A DNA stretch of 64,000 nucleotides from Sporosarcina jiandibaonis (GTDB lineage Bacteria; Bacillota; Bacilli; Bacillales_A; Planococcaceae), in the NCBI RefSeq assembly GCF_013184495.1, contig NZ_JAAOIY010000001.1, positions 310,001-374,000 of the forward strand, read 5' to 3'. A program made the translations under genes and the position numbers. This document shows, one piece after another, positions 16,963 through 28,385 of this stretch; position 1 is the first letter of the stretch; the number at the start of each line of letters is the position of its first letter. The notes under the pieces are model-generated. The model did no database searches and had not been told where the DNA came from. It was given only the letters and a program-made list of their open reading frames with translations.

Positions 16963-17585
16963 TTGCAATTTATAGTGCAATATCAATGGGAAATTTTTAT
17001 AACGATTGAAATTTTGTCGGTAATTTCACTTCTTCTCTTTGGAATTTTACGTTATCTCTTAAATAAACAGAAGTTGAGTTCATTAGCGATTATTGCGTTT
17101 CTTGTGTTGCTGCTTATCGAAGCGTCGCTGGGCATACTGATTTATCAAGAAACAAAAAAGATTTCTACATTCCAAATTATCATCATCATTTTTGTAATTT
17201 ATGCATGTACGTTCGGGATTTTTGATTTCTTGAAATTAGATCGATGGATACGTAAAGTTGTAGGGAAGTGGCGGCATATTGAATTGTTAACAGAGAAAGA
17301 CTACGCCGTATTAAAACGGCGAAAAAATATCGTTTAACGTCGCCGATTCACTTGTTTGTATTTTTGGTCGGACAATCAATTTTATGGTTTTACGGAACAG
17401 GAAGTTTCGATGAGATGTTACATTTCTTAACAGACATGTCATGGGTTGAAGCAGGAACAGCTGAACAATCGCCATATGCGAATGAAGTGGCATATTCAAT
17501 TGGAATGATATGGGCTTTAGTTTTTATCATTGATTTCATATATTCCTGGTCGTTTACCATTTTTCCGTCAAAAAAGAAGAAATAA
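16963..17585 (+). pseudogene. Membrane protein gene split by a -1 frameshift at an A6 run
   Basis: Two frames cover what looks like one protein of roughly 205 residues. The first (TTG 16963 to stop 17337, about 124 residues, three to four helices) ends LKRRKNIV just after GCGAAAAAATATCG at about 17319-17332. The second has no proper start: its only candidate is TTG 17352 with no ribosome site, yet it is open back through KKYRLTSPIHLFVFLVGQ to 17283. A single slip at the A6 run joins LKRRK to KYRLTSPIHLF. The tail has SWVEAGTAEQSPYANEVAYS and two helices and ends PSKKKK. It could be a disrupted gene, a sequencing indel or programmed frameshifting. The GGGAGGTG site precedes the start. Confidence 0.65.
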
Positions 17586-17675
17586 ATGATGATTATTTAT
17601 TATTAATTGGGTTTTAGATAGTATGTATTGATCCGCACCTCCTGGCTCATTATAACTGCAAGGAGGTGGAGCGCA

Positions 17676-17831
17676 ATGGCACAAGAAATTTTATGTGAAG
17701 TGAATAACTGTAAATATTGGAGTAACGGTAACAAATGTAGTGCAAAATCTATTTATGTTGTCAGCCAAAAGGGAAAACAAGCAAAAAGCAGTGAAGAAAC
17801 GGATTGTAAAACGTTTGTGCCAAGAGATTAG
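17676..17831 (+). CDS. DUF1540 small cysteine protein
   Basis: A 51-residue protein with four cysteines in the DUF1540 pattern: CEVNNCKYWSNGNKCSA and a final DCKTF. These small proteins probably bind a metal; some are linked to spores, but the role is not known. The start is set by AAGGAGGTGG seven bases before ATG 17676. A terminator follows. Confidence 0.88.
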   Translation: MAQEILCEVNNCKYWSNGNKCSAKSIYVVSQKGKQAKSSEETDCKTFVPRD

Positions 17832-17846
17832 ATTGTAAGTTTATCG

Positions 17847-17899
17847 AGGAACCCAAAGAGAAGCTATTATAGCATTCTTTTTGGGTTCTTTTTATTTTT
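17847..17899 (+). terminator. Terminator of the DUF1540 gene
   Basis: GAACCCAAAGAGAA pairs with TTCTTTTTGGGTTC and is followed by TTTTTATTTTT. Confidence 0.85.
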
Positions 17900-17975
17900 A
17901 TGTTTCTTGCGAACGGAAACATTCGTTTGCATAGTGAATATAAGGGGATTAAATATCAATATAGGGAAAATTGAA

Positions 17976-18183
17976 ATGTACAAGAGACGGAAAATTATTC
18001 CACCAAGTCATTTAGAACAAATATCAGTAAATCACTATTAGATTTTTTAAGAGTAATTGCAGCCGATAAGAACACTCATATTAATTATTTACTTGAACGT
18101 AGAATGAAAAGTTTTTGAAATAAGAATATGAAAGACCTAAGGATCGTATTCAACGTATGATGAAAATGATTAGCGGAAGTTAA
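17976..18183 (+). pseudogene. Decayed ribbon-helix-helix type gene
   Basis: Three fragments of one small protein are found in three frames: MYKRRKIIPPSHLEQISV (from ATG 17976, stop at 18039), SLLDFLRVIAADKNTHINYL (about 18024-18118) and YERPKDRIQRMMKM (18127-18183). Together they resemble a small Bacillales family, recalled from memory, with PPSHLEQISV, a helix ending INYLLE and then RPKDRIQ, like a ribbon-helix-helix DNA-binding protein. At least two frameshifts and a shortened tail indicate decay. The rest of the 17900-18440 gap holds no credible gene; a weak AGGG/CCCT hairpin is present near 18280-18306. Confidence 0.5.
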
Positions 18184-18441
18184 GTTGTTTGCCAAGAAAA
18201 AAGTGATGCGTTAATTACGTGATAGAGGATAACGCACAGTTTATTGAATTCCTGGAAATAAATTGTAACGATTAGAAGGGCTGAGTATTTAAGAGTCCCT
18301 TTTCAATTTCTCTTTTTAGGTTTACATAATATAAATTATTGGTAGTTGCGTTTCATTTACAAGTATACTCATGATAGTGAGATAAAAACGGTAAATCGCT
18401 TGTTTTTAGTTTGATTAGCAATTTTATAGCTATTTGCTAAA

Positions 18442-18873
18442 TCAACTGAATTTCATTACAAATCCTGTACTTTTAGCCGAAAATCCATTGTCTAAATAAA
18501 ACTTGTGAGCATCTTCTCGATTTTTTCGATTTCCACTGTTTAAAACTAGTGTATTTCCATTCCGCTCACTAATGATTTCTTTTGCTCTGTCAATTAGTTT
18601 TTTACCAATACCATTCTTTCTGTATTGTTTATTTACTACTAGACATACAATTCTTCCATAACAACCACTAAATTCATATGCAAGACCTATGTGTAAACCC
18701 AACATGCCTACAACTTCATTATCTAATTCCGTAACAATTGTATGATAATCGGGATTATTAGTTAACTTTGATAATCTATTCTTCATCTCACTTATATTTG
18801 TTTCATAACCTAATTCAGCCATAAGATTAGTTATATCAACCAAATCAGTTTCAATTGCATTTCGAATTAACAT
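18442..18873 (-). CDS. GNAT family N-acetyltransferase
   Basis: A 143-residue GCN5-type acetyltransferase. The acetyl-CoA loop is CLVVNKQYRKNGIGKKLIDRA (about residues 73-93), where R-K-N-G-I-G is the RxxGxG signature. The C-terminal part NSGNRKNREDAHKFYLDNGF is the usual motif B region. The substrate is unknown. ATG at 18873. It is a single gene downstream of the decayed RHH gene and faces it. Confidence 0.85.
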   Translation of the reverse strand: MLIRNAIETDLVDITNLMAELGYETNISEMKNRLSKLTNNPDYHTIVTELDNEVVGMLGLHIGLAYEFSGCYGRIVCLVVNKQYRKNGIGKKLIDRAKEIISERNGNTLVLNSGNRKNREDAHKFYLDNGFSAKSTGFVMKFS

Positions 18874-18947
18874 TATTCTATCCTCCGTTTTTAAAATTTA
18901 AACGCCGATGAAACGTTTGTTTTTATTCAAAAAACTGCCACAAAAAG

Positions 18948-20204
18948 TTAAATACTTTCTGCAGCAGTTGGTTCTGGTTCTTCCAACACGATATTTCTTC
19001 TTTTCATTTGAACAAAAAATAATGCTGTTAAACTTAAGCTGATCACTCCGAATACGACGACCATCAATTGCAGTCCGATAATATCGAGAAATGCGCCCGC
19101 TGTTAACAATACTACCTGGAACATGACGCGTTCTAACATATTCCGAAACGAGAAAAATCGTCCATGATACTCTTTCGGCATTTGTCTTTGGAAAATAACC
19201 ATTGCTGTCGGAAAAAAACACCCTAAAGCAAAACCTAATACTGCGAATGCTGCTAGCGTAATAAATGTACTTTCTACAAAGAAGAGCATAAATTCTGCAA
19301 CGGCGACCATTGTTGCAAAGAAAAACAAAATGATTGTCGTTCGCCATTTTTTTGAAATATATTTAACCACTAAAGCCCCGGCCATAAACGCAATTCCTTC
19401 AACTGTGTAAACTAGCCCCTTAATAGATACCGAATCTTGAATCTCACTAATATTTATGACGAGCAGATTGAAAGATCCGATGAATAGTAATGGAATTAGC
19501 GTCATTATTAAAGTCATGCCCACTGCTGGATAGGCTTTTAAAACGGGAAAAACCTCCATGAATCCGCCTGAATTCCTCGCAGTTTTCACTTTCGCTTCCC
19601 TTCCCTTTTCCTCGTCGATACGCAGCAGCATCGTGAATAATAGAAGTGCGCCGTAAGCGATCATTGAAATCCAGTACAATGAAATGAGCGACCAATAAAC
19701 AAGCATTATTCCCGCAAGTGCAGTGCCGATAATCCGTGAGATGGTTGCGACATTCATATGCAATCCGTTCATTGATAATAAATTTTCATCTTTTACAACG
19801 AGCGGAATTGTCGCTTGTAACGCCGGAAAATAAAATGTAGCGGATAGTTGGATACTGATCATGAATGCAACCATCCACCAAATCGATCCAGTACCGATAG
19901 CGACAAGCATGAAAATTACACTTAGCATTCGGCCAAGGCCAGAAATAAGCAGTACTGTTTTTTTCTTGGATTGATCAATTACTTTCCCGGCAAGCGGCCC
20001 CGCGACTAGGCCAGCTAAAAGGCCGACAGACATGATTAATGCTTTCACAAAATCAGATGGAACTTTTTCTTGCATAAACTCTAGATTCCCAATAATTCCA
20101 GTCCATAACCCTAAACCAGCAATCATTTCCCCAGTTAATATAATCCAGACATTTCGATTTCTCCACATACCCCAGTCCCCGTTCTCTTTATCATCGTTCA
20201 ACAT
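18948..20204 (-). CDS. MFS transporter
   Basis: A 418-residue, twelve-helix protein with the MFS loop GLLAGLVAGPLAGKVIDQSKKKTVL between helices 2 and 3 and a second-half repeat around residue 290. It looks like a drug-type exporter of the Bacillales NreB/ENTS-like kind, but the substrate is not evident. The ATG at 20204 has no clear ribosome site. A start at ATG 20168 (MWRNRNVW) is possible and would remove only a charged tail. Confidence 0.8.
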   Translation of the reverse strand: MLNDDKENGDWGMWRNRNVWIILTGEMIAGLGLWTGIIGNLEFMQEKVPSDFVKALIMSVGLLAGLVAGPLAGKVIDQSKKKTVLLISGLGRMLSVIFMLVAIGTGSIWWMVAFMISIQLSATFYFPALQATIPLVVKDENLLSMNGLHMNVATISRIIGTALAGIMLVYWSLISLYWISMIAYGALLLFTMLLRIDEEKGREAKVKTARNSGGFMEVFPVLKAYPAVGMTLIMTLIPLLFIGSFNLLVINISEIQDSVSIKGLVYTVEGIAFMAGALVVKYISKKWRTTIILFFFATMVAVAEFMLFFVESTFITLAAFAVLGFALGCFFPTAMVIFQRQMPKEYHGRFFSFRNMLERVMFQVVLLTAGAFLDIIGLQLMVVVFGVISLSLTALFFVQMKRRNIVLEEPEPTAAESI

Positions 20205-20235
20205 TATATTTCGTCTTTCGAATTATTATACGACA

Positions 20236-20278
20236 GAAAAAATAAATAGTCACGGGAATTTTGGGTCCCGTGACTATA
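20236..20278 (-). terminator. Terminator of the parE-parC operon
   Basis: On the minus strand ATAGTCACGGG and CCCGTGACTAT form an 11-bp stem, followed by TTATTTTTTC, just after the parC stop. Confidence 0.9.
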
Positions 20279-20282
20279 AATC

Positions 20283-24709
<4,427 letters not shown>

Positions 24710-24850
24710 TTATATATATAATCGTATCGCTTCCTAAAAAGGTTGTCAAACCAACGTTTATTGAAGCTCGCTCAATTAATTGTATAGAAAAAAAGTTTTA
24801 AATGCAATGAAGTGAAGAAATAATTACCTTAATCTTAGATTATTAGACCG

Positions 24851-24879
24851 TTGTAGCATGCCAATAGTTCTGGTAAACT
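24851..24879 (+). promoter_or_regulatory. Probable SigA promoter of plsY
   Basis: TTGTAG (24851-24856) and TAAACT (24874-24879) are separated by exactly 17 bp and lie 41 bp before the plsY start. Confidence 0.5.
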
Positions 24880-24920
24880 TAGACCATACGAAACGACACA
24901 AAATGGTAGAGGGGTATACG

Positions 24921-25523
24921 ATGGATCTTATTTTAATTTTATTATTCGCCTATATTATCGGCTCAATCCCTTCCGCTTTGTGGATAGGGAAATTATTTTA
25001 CAAAATGGACATTCGTGAACATGGAAGTGGAAATCTCGGTGGGACGAACACATTCCGCGTCCTAGGGAAAAAAGCGGGTCTTGCGGTTACGATTCTAGAT
25101 ATCCTAAAAGGTACAGTAGCAACGCTCCTTCCCATGCTTCCAATATTTAACGAAATAACTGTCCACCCGCTCATGCTTGGGGTCATAGCTGTTATCGGTC
25201 ATATGTATCCGCTTTTCGCTAACTTCAAAGGCGGGAAGGCAGTAGCGACTTCAGGTGGTGTTGTACTCGCCTACAACTGGCCGTTCTTTTTAATCGTGCT
25301 CGCAGCGTTTTTTATCGTATTGAAATTAACAAAAATGGTTTCGTTGACATCGATGATTGTAGTTGTCATCGCATTAATCTATACGATTATTTACTACTTC
25401 TGGACAGGTGATTTCTATTTAATGATTTTGATTTTCTTCTTTGGAATCTTTATCTTTTATCGACATCGCGCAAATATATCTAGAATCAAAGCAGGTACCG
25501 AGCCAAAAGTGAAGTGGATATAA
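24921..25523 (+). CDS. plsY: Glycerol-3-phosphate acyltransferase PlsY
   Basis: PlsY transfers the acyl group of acyl-phosphate to glycerol-3-phosphate at the membrane, the first step of phospholipid synthesis. The 200-residue protein has five or more helices and the family motifs GSIPSALWIGK, GSGNLGGTNTFR and GHMYPLFANFKGGKAVATS. AGAGGGG is well spaced for the ATG at 24921; the longer frame from 24858 would add an unlikely soluble head. The location beside parE matches B. subtilis. Confidence 0.95.
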   Translation: MDLILILLFAYIIGSIPSALWIGKLFYKMDIREHGSGNLGGTNTFRVLGKKAGLAVTILDILKGTVATLLPMLPIFNEITVHPLMLGVIAVIGHMYPLFANFKGGKAVATSGGVVLAYNWPFFLIVLAAFFIVLKLTKMVSLTSMIVVVIALIYTIIYYFWTGDFYLMILIFFFGIFIFYRHRANISRIKAGTEPKVKWI

Positions 25524-25560
25524 TACAATGGAAATAGTTACTCGAAAGTAGGTGCCTGAT

Positions 25561-25854
25561 TTGAAGATAGTTGTATCTAATGAAGCTGTCAACTGGTTCA
25601 AAGAAGAAATGGAAGCAGTCCCTGGTGATTCAATTCGCTTTTTTGCAAGATATGGTGGTGCCAGCCCGCTACACGAGGGTTTTTCATTAGGGGTTACAAA
25701 AGAAAATCCTGATGAAGTTGCAGTTGAAAAAGAAATTGATGGTATCCGCTACTATATTGAATACCGGGACAAGTGGTATTTCTTGGAACACGACTTACAT
25801 GTCGATTTAGATTCAAAAGTAAACGAACTCGTTTATTCATACAAAAAATCGTGA
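25561..25854 (+). CDS. HesB/YneR-like protein without cysteines
   Basis: A 97-residue protein with the HesB/IscA fold pattern (MKIVVSNEAVNWFKEEM, SIRFFARYGG, GFSLGVTKENPDEVA). It has no cysteine at all, so unlike IscA it cannot hold an Fe-S cluster through thiols. It corresponds to B. subtilis YneR, whose gene also neighbours plsY. AGGTG precedes TTG 25561 by six bases; the GTG at 25552 sits inside that site. Function unknown. Confidence 0.8.
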   Translation: MKIVVSNEAVNWFKEEMEAVPGDSIRFFARYGGASPLHEGFSLGVTKENPDEVAVEKEIDGIRYYIEYRDKWYFLEHDLHVDLDSKVNELVYSYKKS

Positions 25855-25883
25855 CGGCGATAGCCTGCACGATTTTTTGTTTT
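25843..25883. terminator. Bidirectional terminator after the YneR-like gene
   Basis: AAAAAATCGTG and CACGATTTTTT form the stem around a 14-base loop, between convergent genes. Confidence 0.85.
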
Positions 25884-25889
25884 CCTAAT

Positions 25890-26192
25890 TTATAAAAGGC
25901 CAAACCTCTTTAATTGAGCGGATAATCCTTCTTTTACTAAAATTTTTCTCTCATGCTCGCCAAATAAATCAAAATGCGGATAGTCATCACGCATATCAAT
26001 CCACTCGCGCTTCAGTCCGTAACGCTTTCCCCATTGGCTCAGTTTTTCAATGTCGGAGCACCCAGCTTTTGTCACAGTTTTACAACCTGGAAATCGTTCA
26101 TCGATCCAATAATGGGTTAGAAAAGCAATTTCTCCGTTACGAACCGCCTTTTTCCAGGCAATCAGTTCATCTCTCTTAATTCCAAAAGCCAT
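25890..26192 (-). CDS. YneQ-like conserved protein
   Basis: A 100-residue soluble protein (MAFGIKRDELIAWKKAVRNG, then FLTHYWIDERFPGCKTVTKAGC). It matches B. subtilis YneQ in size and neighbourhood; the function is not known. Its ATG overlaps the stop of the thioesterase gene (TAATG), which indicates translational coupling. Confidence 0.8.
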   Translation of the reverse strand: MAFGIKRDELIAWKKAVRNGEIAFLTHYWIDERFPGCKTVTKAGCSDIEKLSQWGKRYGLKREWIDMRDDYPHFDLFGEHERKILVKEGLSAQLKRFGLL

Positions 26193-26617
26193 TAATCTTT
26201 ATTCCGACTGATTTCTTTATATTTCGAGTCCCAATCTGGGGCTACCTTTGCAAGGGATACCGGTCGGAATGATTCTTTTTTCACTAGGACGTGTTCCGAT
26301 GTAGCTGTAGCCGCAATTGTGCCGTCTTCATGGAAGATTTCATACCCGTAAATTGTCCGCAATCTACCATGCGACTCAATCCACGTTCGTACAATTGCTT
26401 TTTGGCCATATTTCATTGACGCTTTATATTGAATGGATAAATCGATGACAGGTGATATATAACCATCTTCTTCAAGCCCGGCATATGTAAAACCCAAATC
26501 CTCGATAATCTTCGTTCGCCCAATTTCCATCCACACTAAATAATTCGCATGATAGACAACACCCATCTGGTCTGTCTCCGCGTATCTGATTTCAATTTCC
26601 TTTTCGCTAATAAACAA
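26192..26617 (-). CDS. Hotdog-fold acyl-CoA thioesterase (YbgC/FadM type, YneP-like)
   Basis: A 141-residue 4HBT protein that would hydrolyse acyl-CoA thioesters. The signature is RYAETDQMGVVYHANYLVWM near the N-terminus, with the catalytic Asp in TDQMG and the HANY segment; VIDLSIQYKASMKYGQKAIV follows. The GTG at 26626 lies in the AGAGGTG site, so TTG 26617 is preferred. It is coupled to the YneQ-like gene as in the yneP-yneQ order. Confidence 0.88.
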   Translation of the reverse strand: MFISEKEIEIRYAETDQMGVVYHANYLVWMEIGRTKIIEDLGFTYAGLEEDGYISPVIDLSIQYKASMKYGQKAIVRTWIESHGRLRTIYGYEIFHEDGTIAATATSEHVLVKKESFRPVSLAKVAPDWDSKYKEISRNKD

Positions 26618-26651
26618 AGCACTCACCTCTATGTCTATTATACAAAAGCAA

Positions 26652-26690
26652 TGAAAAAAAAGCTGTCCGAAGGCAGGAACAGCTTTTATT
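26652..26690 (-). terminator. Terminator of the ABC/lipoprotein operon
   Basis: On the minus strand AAAAGCTGTTCC and GGACAGCTTTT form the stem, followed by TTTTTTCATTGC. It overlaps the stop codon of the lipoprotein gene. Confidence 0.8.
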
Positions 26691-27669
26691 TCGTTCTACT
26701 ATCCAACATTTCTTCCGCTTTAGCGACAAGGTCCGTATAACCGAATTCAGTTCCCTTTTCAACGATAAGCTCAAGCGTTTCCGTCCGATGTGAAGGTAAT
26801 AATTGTAGATTGGCTAATTCTGATTTCAGTTTATCTTCGTCTTCATTATAATTGGCTAATGCAATTGAAATTTCCATATTTGCCGGGTTTTTCATTGATG
26901 CAAGTTCCTTTTCTAGAATCGGTTCAACGATTTCAGGTTGGAAATCATAAAAGGTGTGGTAATACATGAACAAATAATTATAGAAATAAATCTCTTCTGT
27001 TAAGTTTTCGTTCTCTATTGCAGTTAACGCGTTCAAAATTTGATCCCCATCATCTTCATAATAAGCATCACTTGCAACGATTTCTAAGTAATATGCAGAT
27101 TGTCCAAGGTCTGAGGTCGCGAACTGTTCTCCCTTATACGGAATGAGTGCCGTAAATTTGTCTACAGTGGCCAGTCTTGTTCGGTCAACTGATTTCTTTT
27201 CGCCTGTTTCAAAATCCATGTAAGCGAATTGCTCGTCGGAATACCCATAAAAGATGACTTTCCACGTATTATTACTAATTAGCGCAAATTCAGCATAAAC
27301 AGGCTTCCCTTTTAGCACAGCTTCTTCTATAACGTTATAATCTGTATATAAAGGTAGAATGGGAACCCCTTTATTCTGAACGAGATTTAGGACATCTAAG
27401 ACCGATTCCTTGCCGTACATTTTTGTTTTACGGACTTTTTTAAAATCATCATCAGTTAACGGGGCATCATAGTATTTCATGATTTTGTCTACCGCTTCAA
27501 GTATTGGCGAATCGGTAAAACTATTTTCCCCTTCAAACATTTTACCAGGGTTTTTAATTTCGATAAATTCCTCCTCGACTTCCACAACCACATCTTCTTC
27601 GGGCTTCGGATTGCAGGCGTTAACGATAAGTAATAATCCCGCGACCAACAGCAACCATTTCCAGCGCAT
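26686..27669 (-). CDS. Lipoprotein with degenerate C39-peptidase-like domain
   Basis: A 327-residue exported lipoprotein: signal peptide with lipobox ending VNAC (Cys19). Residues about 50-175 follow the order of a C39-type papain-like fold (AVDKIMKYYDAPLTDDDF, YGKESVLDVLNLVQNKGVPI, VLKGKPVYAEF, YMDFETGEKKSVDR), but the catalytic Cys and His are absent, so it would be a non-catalytic binding domain. The rest is helical, perhaps TPR-like. The ATG overlaps the ATPase stop (TAATG), so it is part of the ABC operon, possibly as a substrate-binding or accessory factor. Confidence 0.65.
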   Translation of the reverse strand: MRWKWLLLVAGLLLIVNACNPKPEEDVVVEVEEEFIEIKNPGKMFEGENSFTDSPILEAVDKIMKYYDAPLTDDDFKKVRKTKMYGKESVLDVLNLVQNKGVPILPLYTDYNVIEEAVLKGKPVYAEFALISNNTWKVIFYGYSDEQFAYMDFETGEKKSVDRTRLATVDKFTALIPYKGEQFATSDLGQSAYYLEIVASDAYYEDDGDQILNALTAIENENLTEEIYFYNYLFMYYHTFYDFQPEIVEPILEKELASMKNPANMEISIALANYNEDEDKLKSELANLQLLPSHRTETLELIVEKGTEFGYTDLVAKAEEMLDSRTK

Positions 27670-28355
27670 TAAACCGTTGCTGCCTTTTGCAATGTTTGCT
27701 CGACTTTTCCGTCAAGGACATGAATCGTTTCCTCTGCTCGTTTCGCAAGATCCGGATCATGTGTGATGAGAACGACAGTAACACCATCTTCTTCATGAAC
27801 TTTTTCTATCAAGTCTATGATCGTCATGCCTGTTTCGGAGTCCAAGTTTCCTGTTGGTTCGTCTGCTAAAATGATTTCAGGCTTTGTGACAAGCGCACGT
27901 GCAATTGCAACACGTTGTTGTTCCCCGCCTGAGAGCCTTGAAGGTAAATGATTAAGCCGGTGGGCAAGCCCGACGCGCGTTAATGCTTCCTCTGCGTCTT
28001 TTTTAATTTGCGCGGATGAAAACATCGTTAGAAGGGGCATCATCACATTTTCAAGCGCAGTAGCGGTCGACAGCAACTGAAACTGTTGGAAAACATATCC
28101 GATTTTTTCAAGCCGAAGTTTTGCTAACGCATTATCTTTCATTTTATGGACAGGTTGCCCATCGACCCATACCTCTCCTTCATCAATGGGCTCCAATCCC
28201 CCGATTAAGTGAAGAAGCGTTGATTTACCCGAACCAGAAGGTCCAGTGATTGACACATATTTTCCTTTATCTATATCAATCGAAACATCTTTCAATACTT
28301 CTGTGTGCTCTGCCCCTGTTTTATAACTCTTTTTTACGGATACAAGTTTAATCAT
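27669..28355 (-). CDS. ABC transporter ATP-binding protein, MacB/LolD type
   Basis: A 228-residue ATPase with Walker [12 protein letters not shown] (about residues 39-49), Q-loop [10 protein letters not shown], signature [15 protein letters not shown] and Walker [13 protein letters not shown]. This is the class that works with FtsX-type permeases in mechanotransmission rather than classical transport. It sits between the permease gene (31 bp away) and the coupled lipoprotein gene. Confidence 0.93.
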   Translation of the reverse strand: MIKLVSVKKSYKTGAEHTEVLKDVSIDIDKGKYVSITGPSGSGKSTLLHLIGGLEPIDEGEVWVDGQPVHKMKDNALAKLRLEKIGYVFQQFQLLSTATALENVMMPLLTMFSSAQIKKDAEEALTRVGLAHRLNHLPSRLSGGEQQRVAIARALVTKPEIILADEPTGNLDSETGMTIIDLIEKVHEEDGVTVVLITHDPDLAKRAEETIHVLDGKVEQTLQKAATV

Positions 28356-28385
28356 GATATTATTTCCCCCTTTTGATTTCTTGAA

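Noticed and set aside
18270..18310. Weak hairpin AGGG...CCCT with T-rich tail
   Set aside because: The stem is only 4-5 bp and no intact gene ends here; it may be a leftover terminator of the decayed gene.
18898..19347. 149-codon minus-strand frame
   Set aside because: It is an alternative frame inside the MFS transporter gene, rich in Arg/Cys/Ser, with no membrane pattern.
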